From Acanthococcus lagerstroemiae (lineage: Eukaryota > Arthropoda > Insecta > Hemiptera > Eriococcidae), in NCBI GenBank assembly GCA_031841125.1, contig CM063113.1, positions 34,927,312 through 34,991,311 on the forward strand: DNA of 64,000 nucleotides. Direction: 5' to 3'. The notes beneath the pieces were generated by a model. It was not told where the DNA came from. It saw only the letters and a list, made by a program, of their open reading frames with translations, and searched no databases. Below are positions 25,194 to 38,100 of this stretch, in pieces. Every line of letters starts with the position of its first letter. Position 1 is the first letter of the stretch. Position numbers and translations under genes: made by a program.

Positions 25194-25211
25194 ACGTTAC
25201 AAGCATCGAGA

Positions 25212-25217
25212 AATAAA
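25212..25217 (+). other. Polyadenylation signal of the ABCH gene
   Basis: AATAAA lies 19 bases after the TGA at 25191-25193. This supports ending the gene at that stop. Confidence 0.55.
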
Positions 25218-27930
25218 TGATGTATCTTTCAGCTTGGTGTCTTTGGATTGTTCAACGATGAGGCGGGCGAAACTGAAAGATTTATTATTAGCAGCTTTAT
25301 TGGATTGTATTTACATTTTCTTTCATACATCATCTTACTTGTCTAACTCGCGACACACAGCATCGTGAGTGGTGGAGATCTTCCCTTCCAACCTTTCCCG
25401 TCCATTTTTAGGCGCAAGCCTCCCCTCTTTCCCTCCATTCCTTTTTCTCTAAGGTGTACCTACTCTGGGTGGGCCCCATCTTTCCTGAGCTCGTCCCTTC
25501 AGCGGGTGTATGATCGGTTCTTGCCACGATTTTGCCATTATGGAGTCCACCTCTTCACCCTTCTTGTTCCACTTGCTACTTTCCTGTCACATGATATGGG
25601 TCGCGTATTTCCTCTTTAGGCTCTTAACCGCTTTTCAGTTGTCTTTTAGCTTTGTCAAATGAAATACCTTTGGAAAACTTTGAGAACCAACCATGTCACA
25701 TGAATCCGAGTGAAAAAAAATAATAACAATTATGCCAATATCGATGTTTTCAAAAATTTGCAGTTTTATGAGCTAACTTACCAGTTTTATTGATATAATT
25801 CATATTTCCGATGTCTAAGTTCAAGATTTCGAGGTTTAAAAAGGAGCAATATTTGACACCGTCCAACATTTGGTAAAACGTTTTCATACGTGAGATAAGT
25901 GTCAAATGTTAATCTATCGAATATTGCCCAGATCAACATTCGATATTTCTTAAAAATATATCCGGAAAGGGAATTATTGTACTTACATTTCATTATCCGG
26001 ATCGAAATGCATGAAATGTTTCAGTGTGTAAGTAAAAGTAGTGAACTTCAGACTAAAATCCGTCAAGGTATAAACCTTTGATACCGGGTGTGTCAGATGT
26101 TTTTGGGCCTTCTTTGAAATCCTTGTAGGTCAACATTGGCTGAACTTTAGAAAAGTTCGACTGAGAAAAGTGAAAGTAGGAGATTGAAATTTATTATTAA
26201 TCGCAATTTTGGAGTTCAATAATAATATGCGGGGGGGGGGGGTTGCAGGGGCCATTCGAAAGAAGCAGATAAACATTCGGCACTTTACTATAAACGATCT
26301 GTTACAGATTTGATTCTTGTACTTCTCTGCGAATATTTTTGGATGAAGTAATTCAGGGTTCTTGAAATTATTCTTATAGTAATGAATTTACTATATTGAA
26401 GAATCTTTTTGGATTATTACGTTTGAAGTTTTAATTTAGCACACATTCGAGATACGAAGGACAGGATCGGATATTTCCTCAGGTTTCTGAAGTGAAGTCA
26501 TCAAAACAAAAAAGTAAAAGCAGAATGTTTAAAATGAGTCAAACAGCTAATATGTAGCCATTTATCATTTTTGAAAAGTACTCGTGCTTGCCGAACCTGA
26601 CGGTATAATACAATAAATATAATTCCAAGGCAACCTCTCATAATTCGTTATTCTGCATTGTTTTTTTATGTACGAGGTCTCACCTAATACATAACGGTAT
26701 CGAGATGCCTAATTCAGTTCTTTTCAACACATCAGTGGTCATCAATCATTTTGCGTTGAATATTGGGGGTTCCATTAACCTAAATTAATTCTTTTTTTTT
26801 CACACGAATGATACAACAGGAAGTCGAATTCATCATCCGCAGTCATTTTCGATACGTGGAAAACAGTAGATGGATGAAAAATGATTAATTCATCAGGAGT
26901 AATCGATTAATCAAAAATAATTAATTTGTGAAAATTAACTGAGGTAGTTGCGCCTAATAAGGGCCCACTGTTTGCTTCTGGCCTATTTCTGCATCTGGAT
27001 CAATTTTTTTTCTTAATGTTAATGTAGGTAACTTATTATCTACCACCTGACACTTGAATGCTTTTTTTGAGGCCTCAGAATATCCGCGAAACAATCGTCT
27101 GAAATTTCGAAATTTTTGTAGGTGTACGCGTATTTACGGCGAATCAACTAGGCAATTTCATACACTCTTGAGAATTTCACGACGTCACCCCGGGATAATA
27201 CGGCTCGTTCAACTTGCCCTCATTTTCACACGTGTTGGTCAACGAGAACATAATATGACTGATTATAATGGACTGATGGGCGATCTGTCATATTACACGT
27301 GTCAACTGGAACCGGTTTCACTGGACGTTTTATTCCCGGGATCTCCACAGATACTCCGTCACTACCGTAAGAGCATGAAAATGTGAGTCCTCTGACAGTC
27401 AATCCTAGTCCAAATATTTTCTCTTTCCCTCAACATTGGAGTTACATCCCGTTTCAAGAGCTCCTAAAAAGCTGTGAAAAACATTGGAATACACCGTTGA
27501 TCGTCTTGTGTGTGTTTTAAGTATATGTTTCAACGAATAGGCCCCATACGATACAAGTAAGGGAGAATCGTGTACCTCAGAACAAATGTACGAGTACTAT
27601 GGGACTTCGGGCTTTGATGTCTTATTTGACGATTGAATTTTCAATGAAAATTCATTTCATTTCCCAAATGTTGTCGATGAGGTAGACGGATGTCAACGCG
27701 AAGGTATTATTTTGATCATAAAACACTTCTCTATGCGCCAAGGATATCTATCGTTCTCAGACTTTCCAAACAATTTTCAAATCGTCTATTAATTGGTTTT
27801 TATATAGCGAAAATGTTCAGCAGAACCAGTGTATTCGTAGATTAGAAGAGGATCTCGTAATGAACAAAACATGCAGGACATTGTGAATTTATATGTATTT
27901 TTAAAAGGGTTCTTTTTATTTTTCATGTAA
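25218..27930. other. Gene-poor spacer
   Basis: No gene was recognised. A frame at 25365-25619 looks like the reverse side of a LINE fragment but could not be placed. A run of G lies at about 26230-26242. The 110-residue frame at 27054-27386 has no recognisable domain or splice support. Confidence 0.4.
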
Positions 27931-27939
27931 CGTGAAGAC

Positions 27940-28979
27940 TGAGTACGTTTCATCATTTAAATACAACGTTACTTTTGCGATGCAGAGTATTTTTGAAGCC
28001 GATGTTGCCGTAGAGTATAACCTCGAAGGTATGCAGAAGAAGAAAAGCTTGAAGGAAGAGTTTTGGAAGCGATGCGTATTCGCACCGATCGAATTGATGG
28101 GTCTAATGTCTTTGAGGAAAAAGTGGAAATAAGACTAACTATATGGGTAGGTGTCATACATAGTCCATCTGGAGCCAGATACGGGCGCGGATTCCTGGTG
28201 AACATTTGTCTGTTACAGCCGTATGTTTACACAGAGGTCAAATTTCTTCGGTGGTTCCATTATGTCCGGGGTAATATTTCACATGATGCTAGGACGGATC
28301 TCTATTTTTGTGACTCCGGCACCGCAAGCGCTTCAGGGTATATTGAGGATATTTTCCTGGATTATGTCGTACCTTATATGCCATTTGTGGATGCGTGCTC
28401 CTTGTCCATGCAAGATAACGCATGGCCGCATGTAGCGCGACAGACGCTCAAATTCTTGGAAGAAGTCGAAATTGCACAACTTAAATGGCTAGCATGCAGC
28501 CCAGACTTGAACCCAGTTGAACACGTCCGAGACAGACTGGGTAGACGCATACGGGAACGTAATCCTCCCATAAATTCTCTTAATGCATTGAGAGCTGCCC
28601 TACATGAAGAATGGGAAGCGATACCATAGGAGGAGATCCATGCGTTAATTATTGATATAGCATGCCGAGCCGGTTACGAGCCGTGATTCGGGCCCGTGGC
28701 GGCAACACGCGTTACTAGGATCAACTTCTGGTTAGTTTTATCAACATTTAGTAAACCTTTGTCATCTTCTATTTCTCACAGATACGAAATATGCGATTTT
28801 TTACTACATTAGGGATTTTTTTTTGTTGCCTGTATCGAGTATGTCTGAATGCCTCCACAGCACACGCGTGAAAAGAAATGTTCTAGAAATATTATATCTG
28901 AATTCCCAGACATTTGCTGGTTCCCTTTTGCTAATAGAATCATGATTTTTTGGGGGGATGGATAAGACTTTTGTCCAGC
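27940..28979 (+). mobile_element. Broken Tc1-like transposon
   Basis: The + strand carries the C-terminal half of a Tc1 transposase at 28063-28629. It contains the second catalytic region MQDNAWPHVA (family usual DNA.PH), then CSPDLNPVEH, where the third catalytic residue is E or D in the family, and ends near EEWEAIP. The N-terminal part is scrambled by frameshifts near 28130-28330, and a TAG follows at 28627. Downstream, 28679-28715 resembles the end of the family (R...GGNTRY). The right terminal repeat (inverse of CACTGCTGGACAAAAG) ends near 28980. No left terminal repeat was found. Confidence 0.8.
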
Positions 28980-30046
28980 AGTGTATTATTTAGTTACTTA
29001 TTTCAGCAGGGAGGACATTTATAATTCATCAGCATAATTGAGTAAAAAGTACTCATCAGTGAATAAGAATGTATGGCTCTTCTACTTACGTTGTGGAATT
29101 TTTTTGTTTAGACGAAACTTATCATTTCAAATGGATGGGATATGAGACTATGAAAGTAATTGGAGATTCAACCATCGAACGAAAATTTTGGACTGTAAAA
29201 CATACCTCATCAAACCACAAAATTCATTCACGAAATTCTGTACTTAGATAATAAATTACGTAATAGTTCAGATAATATTTTCTTCAGTCAAGACAAACCG
29301 CAGTTAAACATCAAAGCTAACATTGTTATACAGCCAGAACAAAATTAATTACATTAGCTAAGACACGAAGATTATAAAACTACAAACACCAACAAATTAT
29401 TAACATCTAATAATATCCCACAGCCGAGGTGTTTTGACGAATAGTTACACAGCCATATATAGCGAGTAAGACAGTATAAGGTGATTGCGAGCACTTGAGT
29501 CGGCTGATTAATATACAATATATTATATTAAAATATCATACAGTTGAAATCAATTCACATTTCTGTTAAAGCGGACGAACACATATTCTTTAAGCGAGCG
29601 TATCAAATTGTTTATTTCAGCAACAAACTCAATTTATTTCACTGAAAGTTGAACTTTAAATCTTTTTTCATCCTGGAATTATATAATCAGCTTGGAACAA
29701 GAATAAGCACTCTTTCATTTGGAAGACCATCATCATTTTCTAAATGGAAAATCATTAAATATAAATGTCAGTCATCTTCCGCTAATCTCAATGTGCAACA
29801 CCTTTCAGAAATTATGCCTCAAACCGAGAAACGTCAATAACATTTCCCGACATATCGTACCTACAATCCTGCGCAAACAACGCACACGAGTGAATGTCGC
29901 GGACAAAATGCTCAAAACAAAAAATACGTAACAATAATTTTTGTAAACGAAGTACGGAGAAAACATCGCCCACGTTGTGACACCAACAAGAGTTTCCGGA
30001 ATTTACATAATATTGTAGCATTGTACGATGAATCCTACATGATCGA
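28980..30046. other. 3' flank of CLPTM1L; no gene recognised
   Basis: AT-rich sequence with short frames only. It should contain the 3' untranslated region of CLPTM1L, which ends at 30047 on the - strand. No clear AATAAA for that strand was found close to the stop. Confidence 0.4.
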
Positions 30047-33000
30047 TTACTGATTCTTTTTATCAGAGTCGGCAGGGGCGTCACTAGCAGCGTCTTCAGT
30101 CACTGCTGTGTCCACATCAATTCTCGACTTGTCAACAGGATACAACCTAAAATAAGACGGCCATGGTTGGAACATTCTTATACGTTCGAAAATAATAAAC
30201 ATATTTGTACATGACACTTGAGCTGGCACAGAGGTACGAATACTTCGGCCGAAGATACCTGTATAATCAGATTTCACTTACCATCTCTGATACATGTATA
30301 TGATGAAAACCACGTCGTCGCGGAAACATGCCAGTCGATGAGCGGTCGGCATCGTAATGATAAATGCGAACAAATCGTCGATGAACGTGTTGAACGCCTA
30401 GGACATATCACATATTGAATTACTGAAAGTTCAGACCTTCGGAAAACGAGCAGCGTTCCGTGCTTACTTTGTAGGTGAAAGTTCTCCACGGCAAATGCGC
30501 CACTGATTTCAGTTTGTAGTTGATGAACAACTGAGGAAGCATGAACAGGAAACCAAATGCATAGACGCCATTGACCAAATTTCGGATGATCCACGAATAC
30601 CAACTGCAGGGGCAAAATGAATGATTCCGTACTTCAACCGATTTGTATAGTTAACAAAGAAATGGCACCAAGGAGCTTCGTGGACGAGCTCCCACACCGC
30701 CATAATATGTTCAGCGATTGTCAGCCCCACCCCCGATTTACAGCGAGACCCCTCACTTTCAGTGCATGTACTTTTATATCTATTTGTAACAGATTCTGGA
30801 AGTTTTATCCCTGACGAGGCCAGGAGAGGTTAACGGTCTGATACAGAGATCTTGACTCCAGGATTTTGGACCTGAGCTCTGAGGTCCTTTTTTTTCTTCT
30901 TTCTTTCTCCGAGAGTAGGGGCTACTAGTCAGATTATTCATCTACCCAAATGCCTTCCTATTCATCCATTAGTTAGTCTATCTGCCCGTCTGCCGAGCAC
31001 AATAGCTAACTACTTTATTTTCTTGGCTATTTTGCAGACTTACAATTTTTCAGTCCAGCTGGATCACGTAATGACAAATCGGTCCCTACTCTGTCAAGCG
31101 TTCTTAAGGAAGGAGGGGGGGGGGAGGCAGAAACCAGGTTTTTAATACACACATAATTATAAAAGAAAACTTGTTTTACCTGCGATGGGTATCATAGAGA
31201 AGCGAATACAATGCCCCCAGGAAGCAGAGTGGATACAATAAATACGATAGATAACGCATGCTTTCGGCGTCGTACTGCCGAGTCTGCTTCTCAACTCGGG
31301 TCAAAACTACGGTTTTTAATCGCAGTCTTTTCCAGTCCACGGGGATTACTTTGTGCACTTTCCATACCTGTATAGAACAGCATACTCGAGTCAAAGTTAA
31401 GAAAACAATAAGATTGTGCATAGTTCTGGTGTTCCACTAACCTCGATCAACACTCCGACAAATGAAGGTATAACGACGAGCATCGAAGCATTTTCCTCGA
31501 GCAGAAAGAGAAATATAATGAACTGACTGCTAGCGCGCCAGATAATACTTCTGGACGACAGTCCTTCAAGATTCTTACGTGTCTTCCAGAAGTGAATGTC
31601 GTTTTTGAAGGCGAGAAAATCGAAGAGAAACTAAAAACAAATCAAACAAGATAAGTCTTCCATTATTCGAAGCAGAGAACGCAGTCTGAAAAGAGGGCTC
31701 AGTGCTGAGTTAGTCACGTCACATTTCCGGTAAGCATAGTTTGTCACTCTATCTTCCAAGAGCCTCATGCAACAAGCAGTGAATAAGCAGACCTTAAATT
31801 TGGTCTTGGTCTTAGCCTTGGTTCAGGCACAGAACCCTCTAAATACAAAATTGGTATTCAAAATTATTTCCCACACTTCTTCACGAAACTTACATGAACA
31901 AAGCAGACAGTGATTGTGACCATTAACAAATAGAAATTAGTATCCATAACCAAAGATTTAATATCATCGAGCTCCTTATCTTTGAAGCCCAAATTAACCA
32001 TTGCTTGTAAGGCCAAATCCATATGTAATAAGAATCTGTAAAACATTATGCAAGACTTTAGTTTTCTGTAGACAGAAATTCCTGATCAATACTATTTTCG
32101 ACTCACCTCAGTTTGCCATATCCAACTGGATCGTACTTCAGATCCACTTTTGCTTCAGACATATTAGTCGTCAACTCCACAAGATTTTCGATTCGGTCCA
32201 AAAGGAAATTCTCGGTAACAACAGGGAGATACTCTTTGCTAGTTTTCATTCTGCATATAATGACAGACTTCTTAACATAGCATCAAAAAAATAATTTCAT
32301 TACAAAACTGCTAAGCGTGAAAATACATACCTCAAGTATTTATAGATATCTCCTGGCAATTCGGTCCTCACAAATGTAATGTCATCGGTTAGCATGGTAA
32401 AGGGAATTAATTTTTTCAAATGTGTAACCGGTCTGATAGTACTCATATTCACAAACGAAGAATTTCCCAACAATTGCACCTTCACTGTATCTGGAATGTA
32501 GTATTTCGTCAACGGCGCTGTCACATGAACTGTATCCGAATCTTGAACCAACCGCAGCCAATCATCTTTAATATACGTGGGAGAAACGAAAATATGCGCG
32601 AAAAGTGTCCCGTTCTTTCTCGCTTTATACGGAATATCCACATCCAAGGATCTGAAAGGGAATTCATCCACTTTAAACGGCGACTACACAAAGAAGATCC
32701 CAATATCAGGGCAAACTCACTTTTTGAAAGGCTTATTATAGTCGAAGTTCCAGTGAGAGTAAATGTTTGTAACTTCATTATACTTCGGGCTCCACGTAAA
32801 GGATGTAAAAACACTTAACTGAAACAAAATTTAAAATCATGTCAAGGCATCTGGATGAATGTCTACCTATGAGGCAAACCGGGCAACTAAAGAAAAATCG
32901 ACCTTTTCTATATCGAAACTATAATAGAGGATTTCGCAGTGAAGTGAATGTAGTCGAACTGGAGGGAGATATACAAAAGGTGAATAATATCTATCGTTCA

Positions 33001-33279
33001 AAAAATTTAGAGGGGCTGTAATTTCTTCTTTTGAAAGGGAACTTTTAAACCTTGCGCCTATCCCCAATAAGTAACACCAATCTTGTGGCCATTTTAAGCA
33101 AAGCCAAAAGAATCAATACGTACATGCAATTTTGGCGTACGTTTCAGGTACGAATAAATACACAATCGTTCTTCCTGACACGAAGGAGGTTGTACCAGCA
33201 TATAAAACGTATAGAACACATACGCCAAGTATGCGAAAACGACACTCGTTGATATCACTGCTATGGATGGAATATACAT
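30047..33279 (-). CDS. CLPTM1L: CLPTM1L-like ER transmembrane protein (lipid scramblase family)
   Basis: Exons in transcript order: 33124-33279, 32721-32818, 32331-32651, 32107-32250, 31894-32035, 31442-31630, 31180-31367, 30468-30603, 30282-30397, 30047-30146. They join in phase to 529 residues; the human protein is about 538. An N-terminal signal anchor (SIAVISTSVVFAYLAYVFY) leads to a luminal domain with the family phrase KNGTLFAHIF, then several membrane helices. Strong family landmarks are LFDFLAFKND (about 289-298), MRYLSYLLYPLC, NGVYAFGFLFMLPQLFINYK, FNTFIDDLFAFIITMPT and QRWLYPVDK. CLPTM1L in mammals acts in the ER and has been described as a scramblase in GPI-anchor synthesis; the same role is inferred here. 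The C terminus is acidic. ATG 33279 is directly preceded by an acceptor-like TTCCACAG, so an untranslated upstream exon is possible. Confidence 0.95.
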
Positions 33280-34214
33280 CTGTGGAAGAACAATGTAATT
33301 TACATAATGTCCATGGATAAGTCCAGATTAACTTAATGAATAGTTTGCACAGAAAGCATCCGTGGCACAATGGTTATAGCAAGAGGTTCAGTACAAAAGC
33401 TTACTTCGGTGGGGTGATACTAGGAATAACTAGTTGAATAGGTTGACAAGAAAAGCTCACGAGCTTCACATGGTTTTCACTGCAACTGTATTACGCCTTA
33501 GCTCACTATAACCAAATAGCAAAACCCAATAACTTTTACGATTCACAGAAATCAAGTTTATGCAGAGTTTTCCAACCGGAATCCAGAGGAGACGCTTCCA
33601 CGAAAAAACAACGCATTAGGGAATGAAGGTACCATCGAATTACGTTGAATTTGATCAGAGATGTCAGAGATTGTAGTAACAATAAAGTTATTTCATTTCT
33701 ATCATTAATTAACGTTAATTAGCGAATTTTAAAGCAGATTAACGTTCATCTCGGATCTAACAGTCGGCGACCTATTTACTAAATTGAACAGTTCAGAATT
33801 AGTAAGGCCATAACGGAGTCTACACTAAGGTCGTTTTTCATTTTCACTCTTGTCTTATCACAAATCAAAATCCAAACATTGACATTTGCCATTTATTTGG
33901 CTTTCCTCATTGGTACAGAATTTTCTACTATGTGTACTGTACGTAGTGTCTATGAAAACAAACCTAAAATCACTTTATCCAAAAGGCTTTTCTCAATAAC
34001 ACTATTTAGTGCACATTCGTGAAAAACCTGCACGACTTCACCTTTTCATCGAACAGATTACCGATTTCCGAATCGTGATGGCGTTGCGTCCGCTCTTTTA
34101 CTGAACCGCAATCTGATTCTGTCATAAATTCCATGTTAATTTCAGTTTATAGGTAACGTTTCTCTTCAATTTCTGAATTGTATAGTTGCTTATTCCTTTT
34201 ACCATGACCGTAAA
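33280..34214. promoter_or_regulatory. Shared divergent promoter region
   Basis: CLPTM1L starts leftward at 33279 and the hAT-derived gene starts rightward at 34215, so both promoters must lie in or overlap this interval of 935 bp unless distant untranslated exons exist. No TATA box or other element could be assigned with confidence. A shared bidirectional promoter is inferred from spacing only. Confidence 0.4.
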
Positions 34215-36754
34215 ATGGAACCAGAAGTGCAACATATAATTATAGATGAAAACGGTCATGAATTCAGTGTTGGTGAGTACCTCAGAGCTCAGACGACCTA
34301 ACGAGTGACGAATCAGAGACTCCAAATCAGGCATTATCTAGTTATTCGTCATTGAATTAATTCATTCGGAATGTGAATCATGGAGTTCTACGAGAACGCT
34401 CACTTTAGAATTTATATTATATTTATATTGTAATTAGTATTGCTGTTTGTTGAATTATTGTTATTGAAGATACCGTAAATTGAGTGATTATGTTTCTCCC
34501 CCATTGTAGTTATATATTCCTGAGTTATATCGAAGGTATTACGTAGCTCTAATTCTTGCAGATGCTGATGTTGAGTCTATTACATTTCCCACTGAAGACG
34601 CAATTGGCAGCTTTAATCGAGGAGAACATTTTATATTACCGCATGAAGATCTTTTGGAAAGAAATAAGAAGACGATAAAGAATACCACCATGGCATTAGG
34701 TAAATGATAATAATACCTGGGATCGCTTCAAATTTTTCGACTCGCTTCTCATTTACATTCTTTTTGCAGCGGAGTCGCCGTCTTCGAAACCAGTGACGTC
34801 AGCAAAAGCTCTACTGGATGGTAAATTCTTCAGTGTAGTTGCAGAATTCTATAGTGACAACAAATATCAACGCAAAATTCGAAAAATCAAAGCCAAGTGC
34901 TCGATATGTACAAAACCGTCGTATATCACATGTAGTACTGACAGTACGTCAAATTTTTTACGTCACATCAAACTGAAGCATGGAAAGCAAATGTATGAGA
35001 CGTATTTAGCCTACAAGAAAAGTAAGTCACTTAACCCGAACCAAGACATTTCCAACTTTCCCAGCTATAACGTCGTAATTCCAGAACTGTCACCAGCAGC
35101 CTCCATAGAATTACCTGGTCAAGATAAGGTACAAAGATTAGTTGACCGTTTCCAAACAAAATTGTTGAAATTTATGATCGACTGTCTAATGCCATTATCG
35201 CTAACAGATACCCCTAGTTTCAGAGAGTTATTCCCTGAAGTGTTGGGTACTACTGTTTCAAGTGCAGCAGTAGGATTAAAAATCGAAGAAGCTTTCAACG
35301 CATCCCGAGAAAAGATAAAAACCATACTCAGCAATGTAAAGTATTTCTGCATCACAGTTGATCTGTGGCGAGATAGATCGTATTCATTTATCGGACTTAC
35401 AGTCCACTGGATTACCGATGATTTTGTGAAACACTCTGCTATATTATCATGCGCATACATTACTGAAACTAGCTTTGAGAATGTTATAGATCACATTAAC
35501 GAAGTATTTAGCGTATATAATCTCAACAAAGATCAAATGGTTGCTATAATGACCGACAACGGGTGTAATTATTCCAAAATTTTTCGTAACTTAAAAGTAA
35601 ATTACATGGAGGTACCTTGTGTCGACGAAGTTCACAAACTAACTTGTTCCGACTTCAGTATTGGTCAACTGGAAGAACCGACTGAAATTCTCGATTTGGA
35701 ATTCCTCGAGCTCGATGTCGACGTCGAACTGCACTCGATCCTTGCAAATACGAAAAATATTTGTGACACCTTGAGTCGCGTCGCTACTCTTGATTTCAAA
35801 TCACTGCTCGATACTTACGAAGTGATCGCCAAAATTCACGAAAGTTCCATGTTTAAATGCAATACTCTGTGGAGTTCATGTTCGAAACGTAAAATTAAAG
35901 AACATATTAGTCGAATTGTTGAACGTAGCCTTCTGTACCCGTGCATTTCAAGTTGGAAGTCACTTTACGATGCAGTGAAAATATTAGTAGATGTCAAAGA
36001 CAAACTGCCACACGTGTGCGAGGAACTGAAGGTGGAGGAGTTTATGCCTGAAGAACTCGAATACTTGGAAACATTCACTGTGGTAATGCATCCTATCGCA
36101 GCGGCCATTGATACGCTGAGAAATGAAAGTGTGTATTTCGGGTGCGTGTTACCGACTTTATTAACCATCAAAATGAAGCTGGAAGAAATGAGAAAAGGTG
36201 AAGATACCATCTCACCGGTGATAGCTGAGTATTTATTGCAGGCGTTCTCTGCCCGTTTTGATCGTTACCTGAAACTAGACATGAGCGAAATCTGTGTCCG
36301 GCAAGCTATTCTGGCTGCAGTCTCGCACCCCAAGTTGAAACTACGTTGGATTTCTAGCCCTTCTAAAGTAGCTGAGATAAAACAAATACTTGTGGAGGAG
36401 TGCTCGGTTTTGGGAACCGAAACTGAGGCTAATGTCGAAGACGTCGAGGACGATGATTTCTTTGCTGCGTGTTTGAAGTCGAACGAAGGCTCGTCCATTA
36501 AAAACGAAATTAAGTCAAGCTTAGAATTAGAAGTGCTTAGGTTTCTCGAGAGCAAAGATAAGAGTATGGAGATGCTCAACTCGTACCCAAATGTAAAATT
36601 AATTTTCTTGAAATACAATGCGTTGTTAACTAGTACAGAGCCGGTTGAAAAGCTATTCTCTTTTGAGACATTACTGCGTCATGAAAGAACAGCCAAGGCC
36701 GAGGAGCTCCAGGTTTATTTGTTTTTAAAAGGAAACATGGACCTAGCCTTTTAA
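34215..36754 (+). CDS. BED-type zinc finger, hAT transposase-like protein
   Basis: Exons 34215-34272, 34562-34699 and 34770-36754 join in phase to 726 residues without any stop. Residues 109-136 form a BED finger (C109, C112, H131, H136). The RNase H-like core keeps the hAT motifs ITVDLWRD (Asp263) and MTDNGCN (Asp328). The region that usually reads C-x2-H is CVDEVH here. Near the C terminus LLTSTEPVEKLFS (Glu692) matches the dimerisation segment that normally reads SERVFS. Two short N-terminal exons unlike a simple transposon, the intact frame, and the absence of visible terminal repeats at the gene ends suggest a domesticated gene that binds DNA in the nucleus; this is inference. An autonomous hAT copy is the alternative. 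The start is the first ATG of exon 1, giving MEPEVQHIIIDENGHEFSV. Confidence 0.85.
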
Positions 36755-37029
36755 ATTTTTATTGTAGATTAAGTCGTATGTGAATTATAAACGCTTTAGT
36801 CCCGATACCAATGTTATTGTGTTTCTGTTTCTATTCCAAGTTGTGATGTAAAGCTGTATAGGTTCGATAACATAAACTTTCTTTATACATATGTTTAAGA
36901 TTAGGATTCATTCTGTGAAGATTTTTATGACGATTAAAAAATTGTGTAGTTTTTTTGTTCATCATGCATAGCGTATATTATTCTTGGATGTTTTCTGTGC
37001 CAGAAATTCGATTGTTTATCCAGGTGATC

Positions 37030-37035
37030 AATAAA
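37030..37035 (+). other. Candidate polyadenylation signal of the hAT-derived gene
   Basis: AATAAA lies about 275 bases after the stop at 36752-36754. A closer signal was not seen. Confidence 0.4.
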
Positions 37036-37157
37036 ATGTAATTTTGAGTTGAAACCAGTATTCATTGTGGGATTAATGTTCTTACAGACAACCTTATGTT
37101 CAATACTTGAAACAGCGTTCGGTTGAAAAAAAAAAAAAATGGGGTTAGGAGTTATCA

Positions 37158-37430
37158 TCATTTTGTAGAGCGTATGACGAAGCACGCGTGCCGAATTGGC
37201 TCCTCAGACACCGCACCCCTGTCCTCGGAAACTATTCTTTCGAGAATCGCATCGGTGACCAGAGGGACATCTTGAGGCTGACCTTGGCCCCTATTCCGCC
37301 TCTCCTTTCTTCGGATTCGCGCTGCCTTACCAGGGCTATTCTGGGACACCTGGCTGACCGAGGCAACACTTACCCAGCGTTAACCTGGAATTCGGGTGCA
37401 CCATAGTTGGACTGTACTTCCCTCCTTCAC
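37158..37430 (-). mobile_element. 3' end of a LINE related to the copy at 50.5 kb
   Basis: The - strand reads MRRK-like basic sequence and ends in PIRHACFVIRST. The LINE copy at 50513-51820 ends in PLWHACIVIRPATP. The nucleotide ends also match (CGTATGACGA.GCACGC.TGCC on the + strand in both). This is a second, more decayed copy of the same family, kept only at its 3' end. Confidence 0.6.
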
Positions 37431-37562
37431 CCCTCACCTTGTTGTCTTGGTTGTATAGGATGTCCAAATTTTGTATACACATACTAGTCCGGTGAAGATG
37501 GGACAGCGGACAGCTAATGGTAATTAGTCCTTATAGGAAGGATGTCGTTATATTGCTTAGTC

Positions 37563-37738
37563 CAGGCCTGTGCAGAGAAGGGTGAAAGTTCCCCCGGGCC
37601 CGAGTTTTTTTGAGGGGGCCCGCCAGTGCTAAAAAATCTGCCTTTACAAAAAGGGCACTAAAAACATTATTTTTTTTTGCTCGTATCTACTTTTTACATC
37701 CCCCCTCCCAGGGCCCGGATTTCCTCTGCACGGCCCTG
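37563..37738. mobile_element. hAT MITE, 176 bp, perfect 8-bp TSD
   Basis: The left end reads CAGGCCTGTGCAGAG and the right end is the inverse of CAGGGCCGTGCAGAG. GCTTAGTC flanks both sides (37555-37562 and 37739-37746). The interior is G- and C-run rich and non-coding. Confidence 0.88.
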
Positions 37739-38100
37739 GCTTAGTCTCTCGACTAGTAGTACGAATATTAAATTCAAAAGGACATCGGTTAGGGTGTACC
37801 TTATTTCGTGAAGTTTTTTCAAACACGCTTCGTAACCTCAGGTTTTCCCTCTACCTCTACAATTTTAGCTCTGTAACCACACGTATCCTTGTCACTAAAC
37901 GCTTAAGAGTCTGAAATTTTGCGGATTTTTGGAATTGGTGCCTGGCATTTCCTAAATACATAAACCAACGAATCAAATAATTATACACCAAGATGCCAAG
38001 CAAAGTATCCTCTGCAAAATAGGTTGTACGCACTTTCGAACACTCCACCCAACCATGATCCGCAAAAAAATGGCAAAAATACTGGTATAGCAGAGGAGAT

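Noticed and set aside
25233..25346. An extra final exon for the transporter after an acceptor at 25232
   Set aside because: The donor at 25175 is weak, the in-frame stop at 25193 is followed by AATAAA within 20 bases, and no known ABCH C terminus favours the extension.
27054..27386. 110-residue plus-strand frame
   Set aside because: No domain, no homologous pattern and no splice support; treated as chance.
32867..33019. Minus-strand frame VRLHSLHCEILYYSFDIEKVDFSL as CLPTM1L exon 2
   Set aside because: The segment at 32721-32818 (LSVFTSFTWSPKYNE) matches the family much better and joins in phase 0 to exon 1.
33358..33425. tRNA-like sequence (GTGGCACAATGGTTATAGCA)
   Set aside because: It resembles an A box, but no proper B box (GGTTCGANTCC) or cloverleaf follows.
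34281..34334. Minus-strand frame MPDLESLIRHSLGRLSSE ending at a GT donor, as an upstream coding exon of CLPTM1L
   Set aside because: It lies next to, and antisense to, exon 1 of the hAT-derived gene; CLPTM1L already has a family-like N terminus starting at 33279; the peptide has no counterpart in the family.
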